In this document: positions 1 through 12,600 of the stretch, piece by piece | Layout of the letters: each line of letters opens with the position of its first letter | Position numbering within the stretch: position 1 is the stretch's first letter | The notes under the pieces: generated by a model | Seen by the model: the letters and a program-made list of their open reading frames with translations, nothing else | Databases searched by the model: none | What the model was told of the DNA's origin: nothing | Made by a program: the position numbers and the translations under genes | Source of the DNA: Eumeta japonica | Taxonomy: Eukaryota; Arthropoda; Insecta; Lepidoptera; Psychidae | Assembly (NCBI GenBank): GCA_005406025.1 | Contig: BGZK01001340.1 | Location: forward strand, 104,372-168,371 | Direction of reading: 5' to 3' | DNA length: 64,000 nt

Positions 1-143
1 TGACCAGACTTCCTTTGACGTGGCTGTTGGCCGTGACCGTCATCACGATGTCGGCGACCTTCTCGGGGTCTAGGCACAGTTTGGCCGGCTTGGACAGAAA
101 GGCCGGAGAAGCTTTACCCGTCAGCGAGTGCGTCGCTAATGTG
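1..143 (-). CDS. BEN domain exon 2, unit 1 (one base outside window)
   Basis: Acceptor CGCCTGTAG|CACATT; the donor-side last base falls just before position 1. Encodes TLATHSLTGKASPAF and LDPEKVADIVMTVTA, matching the second half of BEN (the LATHSLTGK-type motif, then L-D-x-x-K-V-x-x-I). The sequence is the same in all three units. Confidence 0.92.
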
Positions 144-3100
144 CTACAGGCGAAAGGAGACAATAATAGTTGGGGGTTTCAAAATAAGGCTGATGTCCTC
201 GATTTTTAAAACTCACCGTCGAGAGAACACTGCCATGAGCAGTTTTCGGGTCGCCATCGTGTATGACTTCCAATTGATTTTTGAGTAGACCTCTTTTGGT
301 ACTAGTGTCGTTCCAGCACCGATAGGAACCTAAGGATCACAAATGATGAGGTAAGATGAATATGTTTTTATTTAGTAACTGACATGTATGGGAGAGTTTT
401 TAACGTGTAACGCATTTGACACATTTTAATCGAAAAAAGGACCTCCTTTAGAACAAATGCGTAATACACCTATGAAGAGCAATGAACTAATTTTCATTTA
501 CGGTTCGGTTCGCCTACGACTTATTCATTTCTACATCATAACACCAATTTTTACAAATAAATTGTTATTTATTAAAAGATTCAGATTGAGTTGAAGTTCT
601 TGAATTGAGGTTCTTGTTCTAATGTCATTCAATTATGAATAGAAGAGTAAGGATACAGTCTTCTTTAAATATGAAATTATATTATCGAAAATAAAAATGT
701 AGAGAAATATAAAAAGAACAATTCTCACCATTTCTTTCAGTTCGCTATAGGAATTGTTTAATGAATTTTCTGTCTTCTTGCACTTATCTTTGAACCGATC
801 GTCACTCTCATTTTCCTGGTTTGTTCCAAGTTCGCCATGTGGACTACATCTTTCCGCTATTTCTATATAATTACGAGATCTGTCCCGTATCGCTTCTGTA
901 GTCAGGGGCGTTCCTTGATTTAGTTCATTCACAGATGTTTCATCGCCACCATGCAACGTATCAAATGCCACGCCTTCCACATTATAAGCAGGAAAATCAG
1001 GCGATTGAGACTTGCATGATCCTTTTCCGGCTCCCAACAACGTTGTCATTAGATTGCTTGACAACGTTTTTAATTTTTGTACCGTCTCTTTAATTATTTT
1101 CACCTCATCTTTTATTTCAGATATTTCCGATGAGGCTATCAAATTCATTTTTATTTTTGCGATATTTATTTTCCCTTTATCATCGGTTTTACGAAGTGTA
1201 CTACACTTTGCGTATTTCTGAAATAAATTCGAGTTGCTGGCGTCCTTTCTGCCCAGATCGTAAGTTTGTCTTTCTAAAACCTTCTTTAATAACCGATTGG
1301 GTGTCCGACGTGTCGACAACGCTGGCTTCAGTCTTGGCTGTTTCTTTCCTTTCTGTTTGCTATAATTTTTCGTTGGCCGTGTTTTTATCTTTTTGAGTGG
1401 TAACTGTGAATATAAAATTTTGTTTAATAAAATGTTTAATACTTTGTAACGGATTCACTAGGTTTTAAGGGGTTATCTATACGTAACTAAGAAATAGCAA
1501 ACGGTCACAAGCAGACCAAAGTCGTGATAGTCCTTATATATTCTTAATAACATGCAGATATACTTGCTAAATCATCATGGTTTTATATATGAAAATTTAT
1601 TCCCTAGTTGTGATTGTATTACTTTAGGGCATTTTTTCAGACTTTCTCAAAATCTTGTATTTTAGTTTGAGAATCTTGGACTTTAAGTCATCCTTACTCA
1701 GTAAGAGTTAAGCGCCACCGATCAATAAGGTGAAATCGTCCGCGACCGACAGCTTAACGTGCTGTCTGAGGTACTGACTGAGTGGTTTGATTTGTTCAAT
1801 TCGCTGGTAGTCAGGATTCGATCCCGATCAATATCTTTATTCGAAATAATCTTTTACATTTTACCACAATTTTCCATCTCTATATCATGTTGTAAACTTT
1901 TTCCAGGCTTACCTCGCTCTCGCTGTCAGAGCTCGACTGCTGGTCTGGCGCCCACGAGGACCCGCTACTCGAGTAATCCCCCGGCTCCAGATCGTTTGTT
2001 GTCTCCGAATTGACGCGGCTTTTCTGACCGTTCTTAGCGAGAGACGGCAAAGGGTCTTCGATGGTGTTACGATCGTCTAGCAAAATCACATAAACTGTAA
2101 AATGTCTAACATCTGTCTTTCCATGAAGTCATAGAAAATGCATTCAACATAAATGTTCATAATTTGCTATTAGTATAATCGCACGTTCGTTAAGCGGGAC
2201 AAACGTCTCATTTAGCATTTTTTATATCGTAAGCGCTTGCCCGTCTTGTTTATCGTTAAGTCAGTGTCAATTCGTTGAATTAAAAAAAATACATATCACA
2301 ACGAATGAAAACTATTCATTCGCTAGTGCGGCTTAAATCTATTTTTTTTAAATAAAAATTTACGGGATTCAAAAATTTTATTTGAGTTTTCTATACCCCT
2401 TACACTCTTAACAGCTTACTGTTACATTGCTGGTTTGCCTGAACTTGGCCTAAGTACATATTAGATTTATGGTAACTCCTTCTCAGAAAACAATAACATG
2501 ATACTTTAACGTCCAAAAATCTCTTTTACAACCTGTTGTAAATTGTTTGTCGTTTTATTTTATACTAGCTGCGCCCCGCGGACTCATTCGCGTGGTAATG
2601 GAAAATTGTGATAATAGTGAAAATAAAATACTTTCTATTTTATTTTTTCGTCAATTTTTCAATGTTTCTATATTATTCTGCTATTCAGTACTGAGACAAT
2701 TCCAACAAATTAAAAATCATGAAAATCGGTCAAGCCGTTCTCCAGTTATAAGTGTTCGAACAATTATATTGTGCGATGTATGTAAATTGGATCTAAGGAT
2801 TTTTTATGATGATCTCACTAATATGTATTACAGGTATTACAAACGCTATAGTTTGTAAGGATAGATAGGTACGGAAGTACATGATGATTGATGGTAATGC
2901 AAAAGTTATAGGTGGCTATTGCAATATACACCTATAAGCTTTAATGTGTTAAATATGTTAAACGATTTATTTTGGTGTGTATAAACATGCAGATTTTGCG
3001 ATTTAGAAACGCGTGAGCAAGCCACATAGAGCTGGGCGTGGGAAAAAACATTGCGTGCTCAAATGTATGCCTGCTACCTTTATGGCCTGACCCTGCCGCC

Positions 3101-6100
3101 GGACCGCACCATAATATCGTGCACTCGCTTGTCTATCGTCATAACTATTCAAATATTTGTCCAAATGATGTAGTGTGAATGACAAAGTTTATCGGCTTTA
3201 AACACCAGATGCGATAAAAGTATTTATTTTGATATAAGTATCAATTTGTTACTATCAAATGTGCGTTAGAAATAAATAATCAATTTTTATAGTATTTATG
3301 GCTCACTATTTTGGCGATAATGGCTTACACATAAAAGATAGATATATGTTGTCTTTTTATGGGACTATTTAAGATAAACGTTTCCATTATATATTATATA
3401 CATGTAATTTCAACAGTTTTTGCGGCGCCTCGACAGAATAGCTCGCAGATGAAAGATTTTTTCCCTACTTACTTGACACTTATCGCTATATTTTGGATAA
3501 TTCACACTATATCTTTATAAATTATAGCCTATCTGTTATTCTGATGTGTAAGCTATATTATTGTAAAGTGTACTCAAAATCCATTTAGTAGTTTTTGCGT
3601 GAAAGAGTATCAAACATACATCCATTCTTACAAATATTCGCGTTTATAATATATATTAGTAGGATATCCGTGTTTTTGTTTCGTTAGTTAACTTTGCTAA
3701 AATCTTTTTTTTTATTTAATGCAATAAATACGCATTGTGTTATTAATTTGAAATTTCCTTATGTATTGTCTCATCTGTAATTCCTGATAATCGCTTTTCA
3801 ATTAGGAAATTATTTCTTTTTCATTAACTGCGATGCGATTCGATATTAACGCCATATTTACACAAAGTAACAAGTTTTAAACCAGCTTTTCTTTATGATA
3901 TCTACAAATGAAAATAATTTAAAACGAACCCGAATCCAATTGCAAAAACGACAAAATAAGCCTCTTAAGTTTGTTGTACAACTTCTATATGTAAATCATC
4001 ATATGCAAATGCTAATAATGACTTACCCATTTCATGGTTCTCACATAAAATTTTAGGTACAATAAATTATGACAGGGCATCGGTCGTGGAAAATTATTTA
4101 CAAACTCGGATTTTATAAAACGTTTTATATCCTAGGGCACGTGGAGTGTTGGGGCGCGTCGAACAACACATAGGTAAAAGGAAGACAGGTGTTTTAAAAA
4201 CTGCACTGTTAAAACCAGTACCCCCTTTTTAATTTGCCGCAGTTAGAGTTTTGTGTGCGACGGACCCGCCACGAGTATTGGTCGTCGGGAAATAATCTTG
4301 TGTGAAATCGATTAGATAATTGACAATCTCATATCGTGCCTAAAATCATACCTTAGACATTTCTAGACCTAGACAATATTCTTCATTATAAATATTTCGT
4401 CTGCTATGTTTTCCTAAATCTGACCTCAATTTGTTTGTGATCAAGAACTATTTTCTGTATTTAATTTTAGGTTCAATAATTTTGGAGAAATTCACTATGC
4501 TATTTCAAGACCCTAGACTACTTATATAGCCTAAAAGATCGCGTGCGCTAGATCTATATCTACATTCTCTGCGCAATGTCCGCAATAGAGGTAGGAACGA
4601 CTGACAGAGGCTACTATGAAGTTTGGATCATCGTGGCTTTAGTATGAAACAAGTTACACAGAAGCCATTATTTACATTTGTATATATAAGAAACCACATC
4701 ATCCATTTCCAACACTTCAAACACTTGGATCGTGGCAACCTCCCGATTTTTTTTATCTTAAAGTGGCACTGTGACATTTAATAGGACGTGGCGTACACCG
4801 CGCACTCGCGACACAGTTTCTTTTTGCATTAAAACCAAAACCATAATTAATTTCAATCCATTCATTATCATTATGAAGTGTTTCTATGGTACGATCTGCG
4901 TAAAACATTTTCATGCAAAATTTAGATACCTAAAAGATTTATATATTTCCTCTGCTATAAAATGACTAAGTCGCGAACCAAAATTTCCTATTCGTCACTT
5001 CAATATTGGGAGAGGAGCAAATTAAAATTTTCATATTGGCATATGAAATAAATCGGTAGAAACCGTGTTTTAGAAGATAATGACCAAATACGACCTTTCT
5101 CTCTCAGTTTAAGAAACTGCTGATATACGTCACTCATAGCTCACAGGAAAATATAAACAAAAATCTTAAATTTTTATTACATATAGGACGGAAAGTATTC
5201 GTGAAGAGAGAACGTGTACTTTAGCCGCGACTGATAAATGCACTAATTATACGACGGAGTCGGATGCAAATGCTAGTTAGCGATATTTTTATTCTTATTT
5301 TAGTTACCACAAACAAATTTGAGTCAAATAAAAGCACATAGGTAATATTAAAATATAGCTTTTACATCACCGAAACCTCTTCCTCCAAGTTTAGTTCGCA
5401 TTCAAATATTTTTTTTATACGATGACTCAAATTCAATTAGTACAGTACATTAAGTACGAAACTATTAATGATCGTTACCTAAATACTCGAGATTGCCATT
5501 CGTTAGAATTTAAACGACGACTAAATGTACCTAATTGGATTGGTATTAAAAGATCTAACATTGCCTTTTTGCAATTCACAACTTTGAGAATAGTAGTTTC
5601 GACCTGGTGATCCGAGTCTTTTCCCCCTGAAATTATGATTACTAAATGAGAGAAGACGAAACGGCTCTGAGCAGCATAATAATTATAATGAAAGGAATAA
5701 ACATAACATTGTTAAATGAATTCGTGATGCGCATAACTATATTTTTTTATATAAATAAAAATGTTTATTTTCATAAAATGAATAAACTTACATTACTTAT
5801 TATTGCAACGAATGTTACGTAACGATAAAGATATTAAATATTAAAGATAGTGTCTATGAACTCACCGGACGGGGCGACGACTTCGGCGGCGCGCGTTTCG
5901 CCGCTGCAGTCCGACGCCACGGCCGCGCTGGCGGGATGCAGCGCCTCCCGCGGCGGCGCCTGCGTCGGGGCCGGCCGGGGCACGCCGTGGTCTAGCGTGA
6001 GGATCATTACTTCAGCATTAAAGCTATGAAATACAAAGATGTCTTCCTACCCCGTTCCTGAATAAGTTTTGCCAAATTTCACAAAAAATGCTACCTTTTT

Positions 6101-7198
6101 TGCTATCAACTTTTGTCGCCGCTTTTCGTGTATCTGTAATGGTTCTGGTTCGATTTCTAGTGAATGCGCGTTTCGAAGTGGACGATTACAATCGTAAGCA
6201 GCAATGGATACGTGCATCGCACTAATAATTTTTTATTGATAACTAGTATTATAATTATTCAAATATAATACAACGGTTTCAATGCTTTGAAAGACTTAAT
6301 TTTCAAAATTGACCTCGGATAACTTAAATTCCATAGAATCTTCTGACTTGACAAAACCGGTAGAAGTTTTACATGTGTAGAAATAAAATCATACCGAAAC
6401 AAAACAAACTTAGACTTTATTGTTGTTCCTTGTGGCAAATTTCTTTTTATTGTATTAATATATTTGATCAAAATGAAAACTTAATACAATAATATTATTT
6501 CACCATTACATAAATATTTCAATAGTTCTTGGTTGTATATGGAATTAAAATTTGTTTGTCATTTTCGAACATGAGCCACAAATTAATTAATTCGATTGTT
6601 CAAGATATACAGATTACACAGTATAAAAGTAAACCAAAATAGGAAATACAGATTAATACATTTAGCTAACGGTTATGCAGACACTCTTTGGAATATAGAG
6701 AAATATTGGTGAGTTCTATTAAAATTTGATAGTAACTAATTAATCCACCACTTATTATAACTATGAACTATAATTCATTGTTTATATGATATAGATAAAG
6801 TACAAGCGATTCACACTTAATATATCTACTTAATCAGAACACATTGAAATAATCTGCAACTTGGTGATGTAGTCTCGTAATATTCAATCTCAAAATACAT
6901 GTGAATACTCAATTTAAAAAAGTTGAAGTATAAATGTCTCACAGTGCTGAGGTCTAAAGAATACACATATTGCGGAAGAAAAAGTGTAAAATTTAAGAAC
7001 AATGATTACCTTGTATGTCCTCACCGATGTCGGCACCGGAAGGTCCCGGCCTCGGGTCCTGTGTGGCTTCGAGCGCCAAAATCAACATGTCTATCGGCGT
7101 GGCCATGATCAATCTTGAGCACTGTTCAGCAAGTCTTATATCGTTCGCCGTCAGATTAGCAATGCCGGTTCTTCGTCGTTTCGCTTTTAATGACACTT
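1..7198 (-). CDS. BEN-domain protein gene, unit 1 (3' end outside window)
   Basis: Minus-strand multi-exon gene. Exons read 7198-7010, 5991-5866, 2076-1913, 1403-729, 329-217, 143-1 and then leave the window. Each has GT donor and AG acceptor dinucleotides, and all phases match: exon a ends at phase 1, the Ala/Pro exon starts with 2 nt, and the two BEN exons join within an Arg codon. The product has, in order, a short basic N-terminal part, an Ala/Pro stretch, an acidic SSSDSESE segment, a Lys-rich NLS-like stretch, a probable coiled coil and a C-terminal BEN domain. BEN proteins of the Insensitive/Elba/BEND type act in the nucleus as sequence-specific repressors or insulator factors; that role is inferred from the family. 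No frameshift is seen here. The start codon is not located and exon a has no in-frame ATG near its 5' end, so an upstream exon is expected. Confidence 0.85.
217..329 (-). CDS. BEN domain exon 1, unit 1 (in frame)
   Basis: 113 nt, acceptor ATCCTTAG|GTTCC, donor CTCGACG|GTGAGT. Encodes VPIGAGTTLVPKEVY, then ATRKLLMAVFSRR, the first half of a BEN domain (Gly-x-Gly then valine/proline, later the R-x-LL-x-x-V/L-F core). Unit 1 has five A residues in the run TCAAAAATC, and this keeps the BEN reading frame. Confidence 0.9.
729..1403 (-). CDS. Large basic/coiled-coil exon, unit 1
   Basis: 675 nt, 225 codons, open throughout. Acceptor ATATTCACAG|TTACC, donor GAAATG|GTGAGA. Begins with a Lys-rich stretch (LKKIKTRPTKNYSKQKGKK) that looks like a nuclear localisation signal. 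Around codons 88-120 it holds an amphipathic segment (EISEIKDEVKIIKETVQKL) likely to form a coiled coil. The rest is polar and ends SYSELKEM, running directly into the BEN domain. A coiled coil upstream of BEN is known from Insensitive-type proteins. Confidence 0.88.
1913..2076 (-). CDS. Acidic Ser-rich exon, unit 1
   Basis: 164 nt. Acceptor TTTTGCTAG|ACGATC, donor GAGCGAG|GTAAGC. Encodes DDRNTIEDPLPSLAKNGQ, then a Ser/Asp-rich end SSSDSESE, typical of a disordered acidic linker with possible CK2-type phosphorylation sites. Ends in phase 0 to join the 675-nt exon. Confidence 0.85.
2562..2795 (+). mobile_element. Lepidopteran SINE/LINE-like fragment, unit 1
   Basis: Begins tactagctgcgccccgcgg, followed by an AT-rich body and a tail with catgaaaatcggtcaagccg and gttataagtgttcgaac. 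This head-and-tail combination is common in interspersed repeats of moths and butterflies. It lies in the intron between the Ala/Pro and acidic exons. Confidence 0.65.
3475..3665 (+). mobile_element. Retroposon tail fragment, unit 1
   Basis: Contains aaaatccatttagtagttt, tgcgtgaaagagtatcaaac and the end ttataatatatattagtagga, a 3' tail widespread in lepidopteran non-LTR elements. Degenerate and without coding sequence. Confidence 0.6.
5866..5991 (-). CDS. Ala/Pro-rich exon, unit 1 subrepeat A
   Basis: 126 nt, very GC-rich against an AT-rich background. Acceptor CACGCTAG|ACC, donor CCGTCCG|GTGAGT. Encodes DHGVPRPAPTQAPPREAL followed by a second Ala-rich half ending EVVAPS. The phase fits exon a (GAC codon split G/AC) and the acidic exon (split G/AC). 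An ATG lies just upstream in the intron in the same frame, but the acceptor-based start gives a better chain. Likely a disordered linker. Confidence 0.75.
7010..7198 (-). CDS. Exon a, unit 1 (N-terminal part)
   Basis: Donor ATACAAG|GTAATC at 7009/7010; likely acceptor CGGGACAG|AAGTG at 7198. Encodes a basic KAKRRR run, then IRLAEQCSRLIMATPIDM and an ALEATQDPRPGPS segment, ending GEDIQ. The phase (2 nt in, 1 nt out) joins the Ala/Pro exon. The region before the acceptor is GC-rich rather than pyrimidine-rich, so the exon may start further upstream; in units 2 and 3 the frame stays open for another ~100 nt. Unit 1 has Ser where units 2 and 3 have Pro in EV(S/P)LK. Confidence 0.65.
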
Positions 7199-7350
7199 CT
7201 GTCCCGCCCCCGCCCGCTTCACGCCCGACAAGGCGCGGCCGCGACACGAACAGCGCCACCCATTATGAGCCCTCCCGACGCGGGCCCGCACTTCCTCCTG
7301 GCACTAATATCGCCTGCACGCAGTTATACGGCGAGCTTTCGCAGTAGCTA
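7199..7350 (-). promoter_or_regulatory. GC-rich region upstream of exon a, unit 1
   Basis: A CpG-rich island (7199-7330) directly upstream of exon a in transcription order, in otherwise AT-rich DNA. It may be a 5' exon extension or promoter-proximal DNA. No in-frame ATG joins exon a, and no TATA or initiator motif is claimed. Matching stretches lie at 29126-29275 and 52039-52190. Confidence 0.3.
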
Positions 7351-7745
7351 TTGTAGACGGTGCGTAAAAACACTCGACTGTTTTATTTATTGCTATTGTT
7401 TACGCTTCTACGTATTTACGCCCTTTTTCCGACTCACTGAGGTTGTTCGTACTTTTGCCAATAAGTACCGATAATCATGATGATCTATTACATATGTACC
7501 TTTTCTACTAGTGACTTCAGATCGGTCATGTATTTTTCGACGAAGCACACGCTAAAATACTTCATAATTTTGAAATAGTAGTTTTAATAAGTAATAACTC
7601 ACTTTCACGAATATAAGGGTGCCTCTAAACGCAACAGAATACATAAAATAGATATTTATGCACTTAGTTGAAATAGTACGAAGTACATAGATATCGTATT
7701 GACTCGCGCTTAATGACTCGATCAGGCTTAATTAGTCTTATTGTT

Positions 7746-7943
7746 TCAAATCGGTCGTACGCCAAACACTTTGAAGACACGTGAATTTCCCAATACTGGT
7801 CGAAGCAACGGCGTGGGGACCACGTGCTCTGGTGCCCCGCGCCGAGCGATGTCCTGGGGTTGTACGACTGCAGACGCAACTTGAATGCTCATCGGCAATT
7901 TATTATTAGAGAATACTGATATTCCTCGGTCGCCCGTTTGCAT
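7746..7943 (-). other. Open frame upstream of exon a, possible first exon
   Basis: A 65-codon frame starting GGAAAATGC (good initiation context), beginning MQTGDRGISVF and containing SIQVASAVVQPQDIARR. It lies about 550 nt upstream of exon a. The ATG neighbourhood is also recognisable in subrepeat B (near 13725). No donor that gives the phase exon a needs was found, so it is not joined to the gene. Copies: 29677-29874 and 52593-52790. Confidence 0.25.
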
Positions 7944-8899
7944 TTTCCTTTAGTTGAATCGACGATCTATAGAGAGATCATGATGGTAGTCGGTAACGAG
8001 CATCAAAACGTTTGTTTTAATCAATGAAATCAACGTCTGCAAGTAAAAATAGGTAGTCTGATTAAATGTTTGATACCTTAAGATTTCTTCTTTATATATA
8101 TATACGAAATCTTCAAATTGCGATTACCGAAATTAGTGTTTTGAAATTATTCAATAATACGTGTATAACACACACCTGATTTTCAGTTCAAATTAGAAAC
8201 TTGATTTTATTTATAGAATTTGGCACGACATGGTAAGGTCAGTAGATTGTAATGAAAACGATACGAGTAAAATGGTTGTGCCATATTCAAGGACATCACG
8301 AAGCTGTAAAAGCTCTCAGTTCGGCTACGGCGCGTAGTGCGGCACCGCTACGACACGTGGGTGCCGTAGGTGGCTGCGGGCGGTGTCTTATTACTTTGAA
8401 TGAACAAACCACATCGGCCAGTACGTTGTAACGATTTCGATAGACATTTGTATCTAATGTGAACTTTATCTAGGTATTTGCCCTAAAAATAATATAAAAA
8501 AACCTATGAAAGGCAGTCATTGGGGACTGCCGAGAGAATAAAAAGTGTCGGTGTTTTCTTACAGATTGTCAATATAACTGTAGTGTCAGAAATTAGAAAA
8601 TGCATTTTAATTTGTAATTTGTAACTGAAAATCATTAACGTTCGTCCGGATTTAACATTTATCGGTGTTTTACGAAGCAATTAAAATATTAAATGTTTAA
8701 AAATATAAATATTACGATCAATCAAACATCTAAAACCGAATCTATTGTTAGAAATATGTTCCATTCGCCCGCGTGGTTTCAATGAAAAAAAAAACGAAAA
8801 CTTATGAGATAATTTTTTAAGTGACAATAATCGCATTGTTTTACAGGATTAATTGTAGTAGATTGATAACTATACTGCTTGGATCCGAATGATTAGTAT

Positions 8900-9665
8900 T
8901 TATTGCCCCTTCTCTTTTCTGCTGAAGATGGAGGTGCTGTAGATTCCAATATTCTTAACTCGTTTTCAAAAAAATTTAATGAAATCATCAAACATAGGTA
9001 ATTTTTTGCCATCCATGCGTTTTTCAAAATCCTTACGCCTATTACTGTATATTTTTTGTAAGTTAATATAAAATTCTAAACACGACCATTGAGATACGGG
9101 AAATATTAATTTTTATAAGGCCTTAGTACTTTTTAATAAGATGTTTAAAAAGGTTTTTAAAGAGCTCACCGTTTTATTAACCGACGAGACAGACAACAAA
9201 TTATACAATAATTTACCGGTCAATACCTTTCATTACCATAATATTGTTGTAATAAATTTAATGCTACAAAATTTTTTTTTTTTGGTAATTGACAATTATT
9301 CAATCAACGTCTTCGGGTCCCCAGATAAATTACCAATAAGGTAATATAATTTTTCCGTATCTGACTACGAATTGTCATTGCCGATAATAGATTTAAATAT
9401 ATCGATAAATGAAAAATATTCCTCTATTCTGCCAGAAAAGGAGAAAGTTGCAATTTCGGAAAAACCTTTTATTTTGTTTAGGTTCTGTATATTCCAAATG
9501 CTTAGAGACATTAGATTGATCAGGAACCAGTTCTGCCTATCTCCGCTTGATATCGTAATAAAGATTGGAATAGAAATCGTATTTCTTTTGGCTTTCAGAA
9601 CCAAACTCCTCTGGTGTAGACAAAGATTCAATATCGACGTGCTTTTCCACGAAATCATTATAAAT
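8900..9665 (-). mobile_element. Pao/BEL-type gag remnant, unit 1
   Basis: Minus-strand reading gives FSGRIEEYFSFIDIFKSI, then, past a TAG, SDTEKLYYLIGNLSG and ALNLLQQYYGNERY, and later a shifted frame with LRILESTAPPSSA. This order matches the DUF1759 region of Pao/BEL retrotransposon gag proteins. It has stops and frameshifts, and I saw no LTR, protease or reverse transcriptase. It lies in subrepeat A only, upstream of exon a. Confidence 0.75.
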
Positions 9666-12600
9666 ATTTTCTAAATCTGCGTATCTTATTTAAAATTCTG
9701 AACGCCCTTTTATTGAGAGATGCTACATTAGAAATATCGTTCATTTTATCTCAGTTAGAAGTTAATAAATTATAATGCATGTAGTAAAGACACAGTTAAC
9801 TTTCTCGGTGCCATAATAAACACAATATAATTACTCACAAATTTTATGTTTAGTATTTCATATTAAATAACTTGTACAATAAAAAAGTATTTGTTCTTGA
9901 ATTTGAACCCTTGAACATTCACGTACGTTATATCTTTACCCACTAAACTCTAATAACAATGTACAATTCGAAATTTGTAAGCAACGTGTAATGCGGATGT
10001 AAATAGCGCCTATAAATATGGATAGATGGCGCTTTTAAGTACGTATGTACAGATCGTTTTATTGTAATAAAATACTACTTTACATAAATAAAATACTTAA
10101 AGGTATTCTTAACTTAAGAAACTTTGAGAACATAAATACAACAACTTGTGTAAAAAATGCAAAAATAACTGTATGCCGACAGTTATTTCCGCGTGTGGGT
10201 ATGTACGAAAATGTTAAAATGTGGATAAATAAATAAATATCGTACATATAAAATAAATATTATACAAAATCCAAAGCCATGCGTGCTCGAATGGACCAAA
10301 TGTTTAGTTCAAGCTCTTGCCTAATACAAAATCTCAAAATAGTGTATTGCAGTTTCCTCGAAACTTTAAATTATGCCGGTCCGCCTCCGAACTTTGCATA
10401 TGTATAGTGTCGAAAAAAATACCATAGGAAAGGGGAATAATTAGAAAGAAGGCTGACCCCTAGTGGCGTCTTGGGATCGCACACGCGGCACCGCAATATT
10501 AATATATACACATGCAAGTGTTTATGTATATTAATTAATTAGGTTTAGAAAAGCAAATTATGAACCAAAATTGACAATCTATTTCTTAAACAACATAAAA
10601 TCGTCCACGCGGTAACACCTACATTTTTGTATGGATTAATAATTAATCAAAACACATGATGACCTTCACGATTCCATTAAATCTGATATAAAAGTCAATG
10701 CGCGTATTAAGCGCTGACCCTTTTTTCTACTATGTTTTAAATTTTGTCTGTTTATCGGTAGATACATCTCTCTGTATCTCGATATCGATGAAAAGTGGTA
10801 TAAAATAAGAATATATGTTTGAAGTATGAACAAATGATAGGCTATATGTGATTTCGATAACCCAATATGTGATGAGTGAAAGGAAATTTAATTAATGTTT
10901 TTAAGTTTTTTTTTGTAGCCAATGTTCATTTATTTCTATATGACTGTGTACCTATACGTGTGTACCTAACATTGTAAAGAGGTGTAGGATGTATGTCTGT
11001 ATATTTGGATGTAAGGAGCGATCTCCAGAACTACTGATCCGGTTCTGAAAATTCTGTCAGTAACAGAAAACTACAATATTAAGAGCGTTACAGGATATTT
11101 TTGATTTTGGTAAAGCAAAGTTTTCACTAGGATATCACAACAAAGGTGATAGAAGTCTTTTACAAGGTATTCTATTACGTACTCATTAAAATATAGTGTA
11201 AATTCATTACAAATTGAAAACATTAAGGCACACGCCAGTTTATTTCTTGTGTTTCGTATAACTGTAAAACGGATTAGTGTAATAATAGAATTCCGCAGCC
11301 GCGCCGTGCCGGTGGCTAATGAGCTATTGTTGCACTTTTAAGTAAAAAAAAGTCATTCGTTGCATTGTTCCAGGTTTTGTTCCGTGCTGTAAACTTGAAC
11401 CGTTGTAGCGAATTAGAAATTTCTCTGTATAATAAAACGTAGCAGGCATTTTGGTCGGCGGATGACGATTTGTGAAACCAAGCGGCGAGCTACGTAGGCA
11501 TTGCAATATCAATTATGGTTTTTCAATAAAAAACCATTCCTTATTTTCTTTATGCAATTTATACCTACTTTATGTAATACGATGACATTTAATAATATAC
11601 TGCAATACGATAACGGTCAGAACTGCCGATATGGAACTGTTATAAGGACGTCCTTAGACGGGTGCGAAGCTTAACAAATTATTCTGTAAATAAAGTATTG
11701 AGCTCAATGATTTTAACTTATGAGAGTATTGCTGTAGTATGTACTTATGGCTCAAGTAAATTGTGTATGTAAACATTTTAATTCTATCCCCATATTCGTG
11801 ACGATTGTCTTTAAAAGTTTCGTTCCGTTGTATGCCTTCATACTCCATGTCCAGTCAAGTTCGGCTCATCCGTGACCTTAATCCTAATTAGAATTAAGTA
11901 CTATAGGTACCTATACCTATCTCGTTTTGGACAAATTAATCAAATTCATTAAACAAACGTAATAATTACTAATTGCAAAGATATTATATTTCAATACGTT
12001 ATGACGAAAATCATTTTTGCAAATTATAAAATATTCGATTTTTCACAAAACTAAATTGGTTGTAATACGTTATTAAATATCTCTTACTAACTATCTCTTT
12101 ACTCTCTTATTTTATGGTATGAATAAAATTATAAATTTGAACAAAACTACCACAATTTTCAAATTGTCAATAAATATTTTCTAAGATTTTGGTACTATAA
12201 AACGACGTCGAACGACGGTACCTATCGCGAAGGATATAAATGTAAGAAAATTATTGAATAAATCGAAAACGTCATTCACAGATACCGCAGGGCGATAGTA
12301 ATAGTAAGTAGAAATATTTACTTTGCATTTTTTTTTATTTCCATATTCAAATAAATTAAATACTCGGAATGATAAGGGTACTTGTGCCCTGCCAAAAAAA
12401 AAGACACAAAATCCACGCGCTAACTTATCGACTGCGGCATGCTGAAGCCAAAACATTATTACGATTACTTTTTTATCTAAAATTAGGACTTTGTTCCTAT
12501 GGCATGGAACGAAGCGCCTACTTTACTTAAACTCTGTTTTATTTCGTTTCTTGGATTGTGTAAAGTGAATTTACAATGTGGAAAATTCTCACCCTCGTCA

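Larger units (their letters stand above)
2077..5865. other. Intron between Ala/Pro and acidic exons, unit 1
   Basis: 3.8 kb intron. Apart from the two retroposon fragments, nothing codes: frames at 3003-3185, 4771-4965 and 5422-5610 have no splice context or recognisable family. The start of subrepeat A falls inside it at 5131. Confidence 0.6.

Noticed and set aside
1012..1396. Plus-strand frames across the large exon and similar frames opposite the BEN exons
   Set aside because: They are shadows of the minus-strand exons: no domain is recognisable, and the minus strand has consistent splice phases.
7664..7879. 71-codon minus-strand frame with FDQYWEIHVSSKCLAYDRF, repeated in each unit
   Set aside because: It overlaps the MQTGDRG frame, has no ATG and no splice context joining it to the gene. 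Conservation among the units is uninformative because all DNA there is conserved.
11324..11512. Short minus-strand frame with TKMPATFYYTEK seen in both subrepeats and all units
   Set aside because: Its recurrence is explained by the A/B duplication; no start context, splice sites or family resemblance.
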